DNA of 64,000 bases from NCBI GenBank assembly GCA_951230915.1, contig OX579640.1:24634981-24698980 (forward strand), written 5' to 3'. The notes below the pieces were generated by a model. That model saw only the letters and a program-made list of their open reading frames with translations, ran no database searches and had not been told where the DNA came from. Source of the DNA: Antitrichia curtipendula (lineage: Eukaryota; Streptophyta; Bryopsida; Hypnales; Leucodontaceae). The stretch's first letter is position 1. The number at the start of each line of letters is the position of its first letter. Position numbers and translations under genes: made by a program. This document shows, in pieces, positions 37,272-50,400 of the stretch.

Positions 37272-38569
37272 CTACTTGAGCGGGATGAACCGAGAAGAGT
37301 GGGTAGCTCCAATACCAGGCCTTCCGTGCTTCACAGGCTTGTACGAGATGGAAAATTCGGCCAAGTAGTGACCAATCATCTCAGGCTGTTCCACAGAAGA
37401 CCACAAATGGGATAAGTCAACAAAAATAACGAAACGGATTAGATATACGTCACAAGAAATCGAGTACCGCATAAATGAAGATTCTTCCGACTAACCACTA
37501 ACCAAGAGAAAAGGAAGGACGCGATGCATGGGAGTTCGCGTAGGACGTGTAGCAATAGCCCAAAATTAATAATGGAGAGGAGCATATGCAGAGGATGCCC
37601 CAATGATGCAAACAAAACCATACAGACGAAGCGTGAGATATCCCAGACACTCACCTTAATCTCAACCTGATTGAAGGTCTTGCCGTTGTATACACCGATG
37701 ACACTCCCGATCATCTCTGGCACAATTATCATGTTACGAAGATGTGTCTTCACAGGCTCAGGTTTCTCCCCTGCAGGTGCATCACGCTTCTGCATAACCA
37801 AACACACGAGTATGACGTTGAGTATCGAAACCAGGAGGACCTCCGCAGAGGAATCTAATAAAAATACCAGGACGCCAAATTAAGTAATGCAGAAGAAGAA
37901 TTCGAAAACCTACTGCTTTGCGCAGCTTCTTGATCAAGGCCATTGGCTTTCGCTTCAGACCGCGCTGAAACCTGCAAATATATGTGGAATCTTAAAGCAC
38001 TTTTGCGAAACGTGGGCAGAATGAGATATATTTTTTCCGGATACCCAAAGGAAGCGGGACAGAACTTTTCCCGGAAAGTTAACTTGGGAACTTAACAACG
38101 CAGCATATCGAGAACTTTGACGATGACTGACTCGAAACAAAAGACCAATGAATGGCTCGAATTTAGGGAACCTAGTCACTCCAGCCCAAAACCGAGACTA
38201 AACAACACGGAATTGAACGACATGAAGATTGCCTCGCTGGTCAGTCAGTCGACTGTAGGAATAGAGATGGCAGCTAACCTGCGACGAGCACGCGCATGGA
38301 AGAGCTCCACGAGCTCGTCAGAGCTCATGTCAAGCAAGGCATCGAGATCCACGCCTCGGAAGGTGAACTTTTTGAATGTTCGCTTCTTCGGCTGCTGAGT
38401 CTCAACCTCGGGATCCGCCTGCACAGACCGCAATGCACGTCACAATCCACGCAGGAAACGTTGAGTGAGAAAGAACCCGAAATACCGACGAGAAGCGAGG
38501 GTAAGAAAGAGGACAGTAACGACAGTAACAGAGAGAGGGAGAACAGGAGGAGGAGTACAGTGGTACCAT
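37272..38569 (-). CDS. RPS15: 40S ribosomal protein S15 (uS19), complete
   Basis: Five exons on the minus strand: ATG alone at 38569-38567, then 38418-38279, 37971-37914, 37789-37655 and 37385-37272 (stop TAG), joining in frame to 149 aa; plant S15 is about 150 aa. Key segments: [68 protein letters not shown] and the invariant C-terminus [12 protein letters not shown]. The protein sits in the head of the small subunit near the A-site tRNA. The start was placed by the clean ACC-ATG|GTACCA donor joining directly to GCG GAT CCC (M-A-D-P); the exon-2 frame has no ATG of its own before the conserved region. An ATG-only first exon is also seen in animal RPS15. A telo-box lies about 80 bp upstream. 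Confidence 0.96.
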
Positions 38570-38648
38570 GGTGGGGGAAGGGCGAGAGAGCGTGGAATGA
38601 AACAAACGAAGCCTGTGAAGCGATCGAAGCCGAGAAAGAGGGGGAGTG

Positions 38649-38656
38649 AAACCCTA
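38649..38656. promoter_or_regulatory. Telo-box AAACCCTA upstream of RPS15
   Basis: AAACCCTA on the plus strand, about 80 bp upstream of the RPS15 ATG. Telo-boxes are a known shared element in plant ribosomal-protein and translation-factor promoters. Confidence 0.55.
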
Positions 38657-38669
38657 GGCCCGTGCACAT

Positions 38670-38800
38670 GAGGACAGACGTGAGACGCCGTCCGACGTCC
38701 GTCGGACATCCGCCCCCGGAAGCCCGCGTTCGCTCGGACGAGTTCCCACCGTTCCGTCCTGCCTAGAAACGTCCGACGTCGGACCGTCCGCTCGGCGGCT
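38670..38800 (-). promoter_or_regulatory. CpG-rich RPS15 upstream region with repeated GTCCGACGTC words
   Basis: GC-rich island in AT-rich surroundings, with GTCCGACGTCCGTCGGACAT followed later by GTCCGACGTCGGACCGTCCG. These are near-palindromes around ACGT. They probably form part of the promoter, but the factor is unknown. Confidence 0.35.
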
Positions 38801-38918
38801 TGGCCTGCCCTGGTTTTCAAGTGCGCCTTAGAGCATCTGCAATGCACCCGGGAATCCGGACAGTATCGGCACTGTGAAGGCCCGCAAGTGGCTCACGGTA
38901 GAAATAATCATTATTAGC

Positions 38919-39310
38919 GGTAGTCACACCTTCTTCCCCAGGCAGGTGGAGAATGGAGAATGACAAGTTCATGAGGGTTTGGAGGAACCAATGGGGAGCC
39001 GCGGTGGATGAAGAAGGTGTGACACCCCCAAAAGTTGTATGGAGAACAAGAGTGGAGAATCGGAGACCAACATTTGACGGGGAATGTAGGATGAACATGA
39101 AGACGGTGTACAATGCAAGATGGAGAATATACTTAAATGAACAAGTCTTCACTACTCCCATTATTCACCTCCGGAGGTGAAGACTAGGAGTGCGGAAGAT
39201 ATAACTAGTTAAGAATATTCTAGCGTGGAAGGCCAACATGAAGCCAACCTTAAGCCGCCACATCTCCGTTCTCCATTCTCCAAGTGCGGAGTGAAGAAGG
39301 TGTGACTACC
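38919..39310. mobile_element. 392-bp MITE with GGTAGTCACACC termini
   Basis: The left end GGTAGTCACACCTTCTTC (38919) and the right end, read in reverse from 39310, share the first 18 bases, and GGAGAATGGAGAA follows about 10 bp further in on both sides. The interior has no sustained coding frame. Flanks show TATTA/TATTG offset by two bases from the ends, too weak to call a target duplication. A second flush of GGAGAATGGAG-like words lies inside. Confidence 0.85.
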
Positions 39311-42059
39311 CCTATTGTCAATCCTTTTTTGCATTGTTCTTCATACCAATCAATTCAACCTTCCCTTGTTTCAATGAAAAGTCTTTTTTTTTTTAATGTA
39401 GATTGTTTTCTTTCTTTCTTTTTATAATGCGGAAAAGTCAACTTGATGTTGGGATTGTCGACTTTGCATTGGGTCAAGTTTTCTAAAGAATAACCTAGCA
39501 CTTCCATGATCTCATAGAATTTGCCATTACAGGGCTTGTATGCCAAGCACGCAGTGCGGATGCTCTTATAACGGCCATGGGTTTGTGGCAAACGATACAT
39601 TTAACTCCGGACCTGCTAGGTTCGTGGATGAATTCCATCCTTGAGCCGTGATGCCAATATCCTACTTGAGGTAGAGGTTTTGTGAAAATCTAATTTTTTC
39701 AAATGACTATTCTAATAGCATGCTTATTCAACAATTTGAGGAGAATACTGAGGTAGCTACACCTAAATTTGACCAATTAAGCAATTCAACAGGGTTTATA
39801 TTATTACATTGAATTTTTTTGTGGGGTCTTGTTGGTAGTCAAAAGGGAATTTTAGATTCTCTTAGAATGCATTTTTTGAACACTATATGAATAAATTATG
39901 AATATTCAAAGTGTTGAAAACATGTGTTTCTAAAACCAACCCTAAACTCTCAAGAATAGTGGGAGTATAATTTAGGCAAGAATCTGTAGGGGTCGATTTT
40001 AGAAAGGGGTCAAAATTAGGTGTAGTTACTTTATTATGTAAAGTGGCAACTCTAATACCCTACTTCATTAATAATTTGAACAATTATATTCTTTTGAAAT
40101 GGTGGTTCTAATACCCTTATCATTTTAATATTATATCAAAATACTTTTAAAAAATGAAGGTAATAATAACTACGCTAGATAGTTAAATTAGGTTGTCCCT
40201 CATTAATTTCTTAACATTGACACTACATAAATATTTATTGTTATTGTATAAAAATGCACTAATTTTGAATTACATATTGTTAGGATTGAACTCACAAACC
40301 TCCATGTGTACAAGTAGAAATATTTGTAGAAATATCTATTGACCTTATTAGCTTGTAAAGTAACTTTTGGGGGTACTTAAAGCTACCTAGAGTAGAACCA
40401 CCCATTACCAACCAGGCCTTGGTGTCCAACTTTTAGGGTGCAGATATTTTCAACGAAGGCTGAAACTGATTTTCAACCAAAGTTTGGAATGTGATTTTTC
40501 TCCTTTGCAAGGTTGGGACTTTAAGGTCATGACACACGTCTTGATGTAGTGAGCAAAAAAATAGGAAGCAAGGAGCAGGAAAGCAGTTTTGGAATGATCG
40601 GAATTGGAAGACTCTATATATTGGATATAGATTGCGGCTAACTTTTTGGCTTCTAAAGTTCATAGTAATTTGAATTTGTGGAAAAAGATGGCAATGCACG
40701 TCATTTCTATCTTTCTATAGGGCAATAAATTTACATTGCCCCCTATTGCTCCAAAACATGCGTAGAATCTTAAGTGGTCAACTATGGGTGGTTCTACCAT
40801 AATTGTCAAAACAACCTAATTTCACTATTTAGTACAAATTAAGTTTAATTTTCATCAACACAATTTTTTTTAAGAATGGAAGTTTTTAAAACTAATACTT
40901 GTGGTTGATTTTGAGCAAAATCTTATCATTTGCCAGATGATAATTCTAATATGGTGATTTCAAAAGGGCTTGAGCACAATTTATTTCTCTTAGGGTTTGA
41001 AGATACTAATATTTTATCCTAATAGATACAAAACCATCTAAAATTACATTTGTAAAGGACATATAATTATAAGTATATATTGCAAAGTTTTTTGCCTTCA
41101 ATTGCCATTTTGACCGTTCTTAAGCACAATCTCTTCTAAACAAAACATATCTCTCAAAATACATCCTGATATTTAATAAAATCTTGACACGTAAGATAAA
41201 TAGTTTAGGGTTTGGAGGTCAAAAGAAGAGTTTAGATAAATGCAATTGTCTTAAATGAAAGTAGAAGCAACAATCCAAAAAATTCAAGAACAACCTAGAT
41301 GAATGTGTAACCTATTTTGCTTATATTTTACAACTATCTAATTTTAATATATTATTTTTGAGACTACCTAACTATTTTTTGTACTTTAATTATTTATTAA
41401 ATAGAAAGTTGCCTAAACTACTAAGAAGCTAATGTATTAAGTATTAACAAGCACAATATAATTTAGGTCTTTCTTGAGATTTAGCTCAAGCAATATGAAA
41501 ATGTTATAGGATTGTTTGTAACTAATGCAAATTATGGTTTAAGGGGTGTTGAAAATAAAATAAATTCCCATTTTCTTTGAAATTGTAGGATTGGCTCTAT
41601 TTTACTTGTATTTCTTTATTAAAAAATAAATTCTATTAGATCTTTTGTTAATCTAAACCATCTCATTGAGTGTCTATATAATAAGAAGCGCAATATAATT
41701 TAGGTCTTTCTTGAGATTTAACTAGAACAATATAAAATGTTCTTGTGTTGTCTTGGATTATCCTAATAAATAGTATTAGAGATGCTAATAACAAAAGAAT
41801 TTTTCATCTTCTATGGGATTGTGTGTTAATGTAGTTATTGCATCTTTTAAGTACATTGTTTGAAGAAATGTCAATTTCCAACCAAAATGCTGTAGATTTT
41901 CAAAAGGGGTCTACGTAACAACATCCCATTCATTGTTAAATTTTCCAAAGGATACAAATTGTCACCTAGTGATCCATCTAGCTGATCACCCAGCTACCCA
42001 CTCAATCCCCCTCTTTATATTTCTGGTAGACGGTTTTGCCACCATTCAATATAGATTAT
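39311..42059. other. AT-rich spacer, no gene seen
   Basis: Long AT-rich spacer. GCACAATATAATTTAGGTCT is repeated at about 41452 and 41689 as part of a roughly 80-bp duplication. No gene supported. Confidence 0.5.
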
Positions 42060-42330
42060 TTCATTTGTACATCTTTGTATTTATATCTATAGTTGTAGCA
42101 TGTACTCCATATACATATTTGAAGTTTGTATATGTATCCTATAGTCTGTATCCGTATCCATATCTGCAATCCATATACATATATGTATCCAACGTCTAAG
42201 AATGTTTCCAATCAATGGTGAATATTTTTTGAAGATCAATGGCATCACAGAAGTGGAATTTTTTTTTCCTGAGAGTGATCAACAGCTCTCAATTTTTCTA
42301 GAAAAGAGGGAGGGGGGAAAACAAACTTTT
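42060..42330 (+). repeat. TATCC-rich dispersed element, copy 2
   Basis: Degenerate (TATCCA/TATCCG) tract, then CCAATCAATGGTGAATATTT, GAAGATCAATGGCAT, AGTGATCAACAG and a GAGGGAGGGGGG run. It matches the order of 42540-42830 and, inverted, 15826-16060. Confidence 0.55.
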
Positions 42331-42539
42331 GCATCTTTTTGGTATACTGCATTTTTTGAGTTCATTGGAATTGGTATTGTGACAAAGTGTCACAATGAGC
42401 TCAAAAATAAAATAAAATAGAATTGAGTTGATTTCATCCTCCAATAATTTCAAAAAAGAATTTGAATTAAAATAAGTTTTTTGTACCCCCCCATTCCATC
42501 CCTTTGTAATTTTCAGGTAGGATAAAGGGTGGCATTTGG

Positions 42540-42648
42540 TACGGGATATATTCCACATCTCTTCCGTATCCATATCAATATCTGTATCTTGTATCTCGTA
42601 TCTCATATCTGTATTGTATCAACATCCGTACCATATTTGTATATATGT

Positions 42649-42698
<50 letters not shown>

Positions 42699-42830
42699 TA
42701 TCCATATCCAAAGTTTTATTTCAAGATCAACGGCATTAGGAGGGGGAGGATTTAAAAAAAAATTCAACGACTTTCAATTTTTTAGGCAGGGAGGGGGAGG
42801 GGAAGGAAATGGACATGACACATTTTTTCG
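42540..42830 (+). repeat. TATCC-rich dispersed element, copy 3, with (TA)n tract
   Basis: TATCCATATC-type sequence, a (TA)n run at about 42652-42695, then CATATCCATATCCAAAG, TTCAAGATCAACGGCATTAG, a GGGGGAGG run and TTCAACGAC. Third member of the family. Confidence 0.6.
42652..42695. repeat. (TA)n microsatellite
   Basis: About 22 uninterrupted TA dinucleotides. A second, shorter TA run lies at about 43525-43555. Confidence 0.9.
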
Positions 42831-43522
42831 TTACATTTTAGAATTTGCTCTATTTTACTTGTATTTTTTATAAAGATTTTTTTTCATTTATTCTTTTATT
42901 AATCAATAGAAAGAGTTGCTAATATGAGAGCCTAAGAGTGTGAGTCTATAAGCCTAGAAGATTATATGTTATTAATGTTTATATTATAAAAACCTTTCAT
43001 GATTATATTGTAACTATGCTATAGAATATAGATATCTATATTATAAGTATTCATACCATAAACACGTTCAATGGTTGTAGGATATCCACTTATACATATG
43101 CTCAAGGCTCACATGCTCACACTTTCATACTCACACACTAACATCGTTGCTTCTAAGTGAAGTCTTAGTGAACACCAAAATATGTATAAAAATATAAGGG
43201 TTCCATACTATGATACTACTAGTAACAACTACAAGTAATTTAAAATTTAAAATCTTAATGTTGTGGAATCCAAATGTCAAAGTCTAAAAGAATATCTAGA
43301 GTCCAAACAACTATCAAAATCTCTAATGATATTATGACTAACAAGTGCATGCTACAACATATTTTCTGTCAAAAAATGGATTAAAAACAATAAAGAGGAG
43401 CCCTCGGTAATACAATAGTCTTTGTAATATAATGGCCTATCCGTGTATGTAACACAAAGGCTACTTTAAGTACTTAGCCAATATTGACCATTATTCTAAT
43501 TGGTTTAAAAAAATAAAAATAA

Positions 43523-43556
<34 letters not shown>

Positions 43557-44470
43557 CATGTTACAAGTTCTTTTATGCCATTTCTCATATGTTAAATTTC
43601 ATCCACAAATGCATTATTTTTATAAACATATAACAAAAAAATTGATGAAGAGTTTTTGAGATGCATATCTAATCACAATTTGAAAACTTCTACTTCTACT
43701 ACTACTATAATATACGGCAGTGGACACCTCCAAATGCACCACTCTCCCTAAACCGCCATCTTCACTCTATGTACATCTCCAAAATCAATTGTATATGTAC
43801 CTGTGTGAAAGAAATGCTTTTAGAACCAAACTTTGTTCCTTCATAACTTTTACATACAGTATCCAAATGTTGCGTTCTTTGGTGCACTGGAACCTCCTTT
43901 CACTTGCCAAAAAGAAAATATGAAAGTTTGAACGGCAGAGGGAACCAAGAACTCCTACCCTGGCCACAAACGTCCCTCGAGTGGATTCCATCCAGTACAG
44001 TACTTTGCACCATGATTCAATGAAAGTCGTTGCTCCATCCGCAACCCGGCTCTCAAACGTTGCTTACAAACGTTACAAACATCCCTTATTTCTAGTAGGG
44101 TGATGATGGAAGATGTTGATTTTCAAGAGGCGGAAGTGGTTTCCTTCCTCTTCAAGCATTGACATCGATGATCCGTTCCAATTGCACCCCATTTTATTTG
44201 CTGTGACTTTCACTGGGCTCCTTGGACACTGAGGAAGGACAGAAGGAACTCGACACGATCGACGTACGAAATTGGGAGACCTAGGAATGACAGAACTCGA
44301 TTAAATTGTGAGACCTGGACAGCCGTCAGTCACGTACAGGCCAGAAACATGGATCGATCCCACGTTTCGGCATGCATGCAGACTAGAGGAATTATACATG
44401 ACTGCTGTTTAATGAAATTCGGGTGAACTGCGAAAGCTGCATTGATATATTCTGTTTCCACCATCATTCC
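42831..44470. other. AT-rich spacer leading into the CDC14 5' flank
   Basis: No supported gene. Composition becomes more balanced after about 43930, fitting the CDC14 upstream region. Confidence 0.45.
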
Positions 44471-47400
44471 ATGGGGGTGGGTTCGGAAGCTCGAGGAGAA
44501 GAACGTGTTGACTTGAGCGAGATTCTGAAGGAGAAGCTTTACTTTGCACCATTGCAACGGACCGTGGAGGATACATCAGCTGTCGTGGAGTGTCTCCCCA
44601 AGCGCACCGTCAGCTACAACATTGATTCGGAACTGGTATATATGAGTGTCCTTCTTCAATTCTGCCCCTTAATTCCATCTCGTGGAGTCGATTTCTGTCA
44701 GTATGGCATGCACTATTTGTGATCGAGTAAGGCGTGAACATGTTGGTGCAGGTATATGAACCGTTTTTTGCCGATTTTGGACCTCTGAACCTTGCCTGCA
44801 CATACCGGTTTTGCTGGAAACTTCATCACCTCCTTAAGGTATTGCTCTCATTGTCAATTTGGTTGGTACGTTCCGATCCTCCTTTGAGAGCCTTTTGTTG
44901 CAAGCGGTGCAGGATGCACGAGGACTAGCAAATTCAACACGGTTCTTTTTCTCTTTTTCTCAAATTGATGGAATTATATCTGTCTGGCCTTAGCTTGCAC
45001 GCGTGGTCAATATGCTGTGAGTTGAGTTGGTACCGGAGGCGGAGGAGTACTGTGCATGCGTCGGTTAGCTGATGCATTGGTGTTTGTCAGGAAGCAGATG
45101 AACAAGACCAGTGTGTGCTTTTCTGTTGCAGCGCCGACCCAAAGAAGAAGTCCAACGCTGCGGTTTTGGTGTGTGATTACCTGCTTATCTCATCATTATT
45201 TTGCATTATAGAGTGGCAGCTGTCCGCGTCTGTGTATTTTAAGTATTACCTGTTGTCTTAAGCTTCTTCGAGTGCAACTGAAGTCTGAAACTCTGAATCG
45301 CTATGCTCGATGGTCAAGGAATTTTTAGTGTCCCTGTACCTCGGTAGCACAATACTTGCGCAGGACAGGATTCGACCGGCTTGTTGCGACCATTTCAACA
45401 TCGTAACAGCTGCACATATCACAGGCTATTTTGCGACAATACATGGAGCTCGAGTCGATGAATAAAAAATACGATTAATTTACTTTCACATGCCCTCTGA
45501 CCAAAGAATTGTAGTCGTCTGGACAATCGCTTGCTTGTTGCAAGTCAGCTAGGGATGCCCAATACTTGCGAAATGTGATGATAATACGGCCGGTGTGTTT
45601 GATGATTCCAAGCTGTCTTTGAATTAGAATTAGAACGGAGATGGAGACAAGAGAGTCTTGATGTGAATCCAGTTGTATTGGCGCAGCTTGGTGCATACTT
45701 GGTGCTGTTTTGTGGTGCTGAGTCGGATGCAGCATATTCAACTCTCTCTATGTTCGAGCCCTTTTTGGCTTTCCGAGATCCCACATGCGGCATCTCAACG
45801 TACCGTCTCACAGTACTAGATTGTATTCAGGTACGAAAATAATTTGAAGCCCTATGTGGTTTCTTCTAGCCGCTAATTAGAAATACGAGTTCAGTGCTCT
45901 GGGAATCTGGGATCGTTGTGTTCGTGTTTGGTTGTGCGTTTCGTCAGAGAGACATTAGAACATTTGTGAATTTTTGTGAATGTTTTTCAGGCTATTTTGA
46001 GGGCGAACAGGGTTGGTTGGATCGACTTCAATAACTTCAACTTGGAGGAGTATGAGTATTTCGAGCAGGTGTGCAATCTTATCTCATTTCGATTGGACAC
46101 GAGCACAGCGTCCCTTAGAACTGTTGAAGGTTGCCACATAATTACTGATAACGTTTTGGAAGATAATTTATTTATCTATTTCAAATGATGTAGTTGTCGG
46201 CTTCAGTTTTATTTCTTCTGTAGCTGTACGTGACGACATATTATAAAACTTGAATTACTTCAATTCCACCATTGTGTTATGTATGATTGTTTGGCTCGTG
46301 TTTTGTTGACGGGTTTTGTCTCTGAATTCAACAGGTCGAAAACGGAGACCTGAATTGGATTGTTCCCAACAAGCTTATGGCCTTTAGTGGACCATCTGCG
46401 AAGCGCCTAGAGGTTGTCCTCTCTCATTTTATTTTGCGTATTTCATTATGTATAAAAGAAAAGTAATGTATCATGTGGCATGAAGGCGTGCAGAAGAATC
46501 ACTGACTATTGCAGGATAGAATCTTGTAGGGTTTAATTGATGATTAATTTTCAGTATTTGTAAGGTTGTCCTCCACTCTTCACGTGTTGAATGCCCTAAG
46601 GAAGCACTTCAACATCAATTTCGTTAACATGGTGATATTATATATTCCTTTAACGGCACGGTTGATCCCCACATGAAACGAGGTAGGGGCCCAGAAGAGG
46701 GTGGGAATCCTGACTTAGCTCTGCACAATGCAGTTCTAATCGTGACCAAATCTGGAAATTTCCAAGTTTCAGGTCCTCTCCATGCTCAAAATTGCGCATG
46801 GAATACCGCTAATTGAACGGAATCAGGACGTTACTTGCTTAACGCATATATGACCAGCAGTATCTTCTGTGTCGGTTGTCATACTTCTCAGCCGCTCTTT
46901 CTTTGGCATGCCCCTTCCTTTCAGAATACGGTCGGCTGAAAATAATATGCACAGTTGGCTCCACCTGCATATATACCTCTTCGAATACAGACAGTAAAAT
47001 TTTGTCATGGGCAATTTCGTTAAAATGGCGGTATTTTCGTTAGTTTGGCACATTTAACAGTTCAGATCGTGCACTCTGAAATGGTCTGAAATCTGTACCT
47101 GTCTTAGATTTCTGACAACTATACCAGTTCTAGATATTTGAAATTTATATAAATCTTAGATATTTCAAATTGTGCGGTCTGAAATCTACAATTGTCATAG
47201 ATTTCTGAAATCTATATCTGTCCTAGATGTCACTTTTATGGTTCAAGGTGGGCACTCTGAAAATGGTACACAGAATACCGCCATTTTAATGAAATTGCCC
47301 ATTTGTTTGTTTGCCGCTTCACACTTAGAGGCCGGGCCAATTTCCCCTAAGGCTGATTGCACAAAATTTTAACCCAAAAGGAGCCGAAGGTCATCCTAGC

Positions 47401-50400
47401 CTCAACTACCCAGTAGAATAAGATTAGAATGGGGGCCAATTCTTCCATTTGTAAAGGCCCTAAGGCCAATCTGAAGCTGGGCTGATTCAATAAAACCTAG
47501 AGAGCTCTAGAGAGGGGCTGCAATTTTCAGGGCCACTTTACACCTAGAGGTCGGGCTAATTCCCCTTAAGGTTGATTGTACAAAACCCAATGGATTTGAT
47601 TTGTTTAAATTTTTTTTATAAAAGAAGTTTTTTTAATTGAAATCTGACATTGGCCCCGAGGCCAAGAACTGGCCTCACGTTTTTTGTCCACCCAATTCAG
47701 AGAGCTTGAGCCATGTCAACTTAAATCATGTCTTTTTTTGAATAAAAAGTTCATTCCACCAAATTGGTCCGGCACTCCGGCCTCTACAGTAGATGTAAAG
47801 GGGTTGATTTTTGGCCGATTTTTGGCCTCGGACACCCAAAATTGGCTCTGCCTCTAAGTGTAAAGCGGCCCTAATTGCTTTAATTGTACACTTTAATTGC
47901 ATCCTGCGGTGGTGCTCAAGAAGGTACAGACAATGGTTGGGAAGGTAAGGTCAGGTTGTCTTACACGACCGATATCGGGTGGTCACAACATTTTCCAACA
48001 TTCACATCGTCTGTCTCCAGAATAAGACTGACTGTAAGTAGGCCTCTAAGCTCAGATCTACAGGTATCTTCATTTTAAGATGTGGCACCAGTCCTTGTGA
48101 TTGGCCATCACTCTTGTGAACAGAGTCTTGAAATAAATTAATATCAAGTGTGGTGGAGGTTCTTCCTTGAAATGAATCGAAAGCTCGCTCTGTACTTGGC
48201 TGACGAAGAATACCACTGCTCATGGTAGAATCTCGAGTGCGGATCGATCGATTCTGAATCATCCGAGTAACAGTACATTGCCACGATGCACCGTATCCAA
48301 GCTGAGCCTGTGACTGTTGTTACGTTTTGTAGATTTATGGATATAGGACGCTGGTGCCAGAGGATTATGTCGAGTACTTTCATCGGGTTTGCCTCTTCCC
48401 CCTTGGCCGGGTTCACATACAGCTTTAGTTACATTAGAAGCGACCTTGTTGTAAGATGACCTCATTAGCTAGCCTCACTGTGTCAAACGTACGTCGATGC
48501 TGCCATGCATGCATGCATGATTAGTGAAACATACTGTAGCTAGAGAAGGTTTGTTTTGTCTCCAATTCTCCCTTGAGCAATATCATCACAAGCACAATTG
48601 AACTGAAGTGGGATCCGGAGGTTGACAGGTAGGAATTACAGGAGTAGTAAGGCTCAATCGAAAAGCGTATGATAGAAGGCGATTCACTGATCACGGGCTC
48701 TCCCATTATGATTTATATTTCCCGGATGGCAGGTAAGATTGCCACTCCTGACTTTTTTTTTTGTTGTATTTGTCTAATCTGCCGATTCAATTCGACGATT
48801 TTCAGAGTGTATTTTCACAAAATCACCGTGTGGGTCGTCGAAACGTTCGACTTTCTTGAAAGTAATGTAGTCACCTCTCGCTCTGGACGATCATAGGTCA
48901 GATCTAGCTACATTATCAATTTTTTGCATTGATTCCGAAGTGTAAATCATTGATACAATCGTATAGAATGTTGATCTTCAGATTTGCCCAGGCTGCAGTA
49001 ACTTCTTCCCTAACTTCTGGCACAACTTGAAGCAAAAGTAGCAACCGAATCCTGAGATTTGTCCTCAAGTGCTGACCAGGGTAAAATGTCATGTGCCGGC
49101 TTTGAATTATAACTCTAATGGAACTGGTCTTAAAATTCTTTGCAGCTGCCCGCCTGACAGAATTTTGCGGCGCTTTTTGGAGGTTGTAGAGGAGACATCT
49201 GGTGCTTTAGCTGTGCATTGTAAAGTACGCTCATGTTCCTCAGTTTGTTAGGCTGATCATGTGGAGAATAGGGTGAGAGCATGAAACTCTTGTACTGTCT
49301 ATTTGTTGTATTCGGGCAAAATCTGACGTTTGTATTGTGAGTACTACAAATTTACCGTGGGCCACTTCTGACGGCTACCGGGCTCATATCTCCTGCACTC
49401 TTGAGAAGTGTTCATATTCAGTGGACGAGATGTGCAGGACCTGTCAGATTGTTTATATTATTTGCGGCATCAGACTTTGGGAACCCTTAGAGGATGAATA
49501 GAAATTAGGTCTCCATTCAAGTAGCAAATTTAATACCGACAGAGGAAACGGAAAAAGAAGTTAAACAATTGCACGTTTTATTTGATGATAAGATGCTCAT
49601 GTTCGTGCGCAGGCAGGACTAGGACGAACGGGCGCTCTTATGGGTTGTTATATCATGAAACACTACCGGTTCACATGCAATGAGGTGCCTCTAGCCTTTC
49701 AATCTCAAACTTGTATGTTTCAGACTCCAAGTTTTTGAGAAACTTAAATGGTTCAGTTTTGAGCTAATTCAGCGATATGCCGATATGAAGAATTTAAGAT
49801 AAACCAAACATTGTTTCTAAATTCTGATAATCAAACAGGGTGAAGTCCAATCGTTTAATTGTTTGGGTGATTGACCATATTCCTCTGTTTCCGTGCCTTG
49901 GATAATGAACACTGTCGGTGTTATTTTTGAAGCTTTATAATGTTTCCTTAACTATTTAGAATTTTTCTATTTCTATGTTGGCGTCACCAAGTTTTCTAAA
50001 ATTGGTGACTTGATTCATGCTACCTACGTCTGGACAGACATTGGGTTACCTGCGCATCGTGCGTCCTGGAAGTGTCATTGGACCTCAACAACACTACCTG
50101 AAAGAGATGCAATACCGAATGTGGAAAGCTGTAAGTGCGCGGTCGCCCATTTGCTGACAACAGAACTTACTTGCTGTAGGTCGAGGATTAAAATGGGTAG
50201 CGTCTGGATAATATACTGTGAATCGGTCGTGGCTCCATTTCAATTACAGCTCAGTCAGCATATAATGGAAAATTAATTTTCTGATGATGGACAGGGGAAC
50301 TGCTGAATTGAACTAGGTGTGCGAGTGCAGGGTGATCTGATGAGGCATCGGCTGTCCCAAACGAACGCAAACAGTCAGCCATATAAACCTCGGGCAACGG

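Noticed and set aside
45475..45811. Minus-strand ORFs inside CDC14
   Set aside because: Antisense to CDC14 exon 4 and its intron; the plus strand shows conserved CDC14 sequence.
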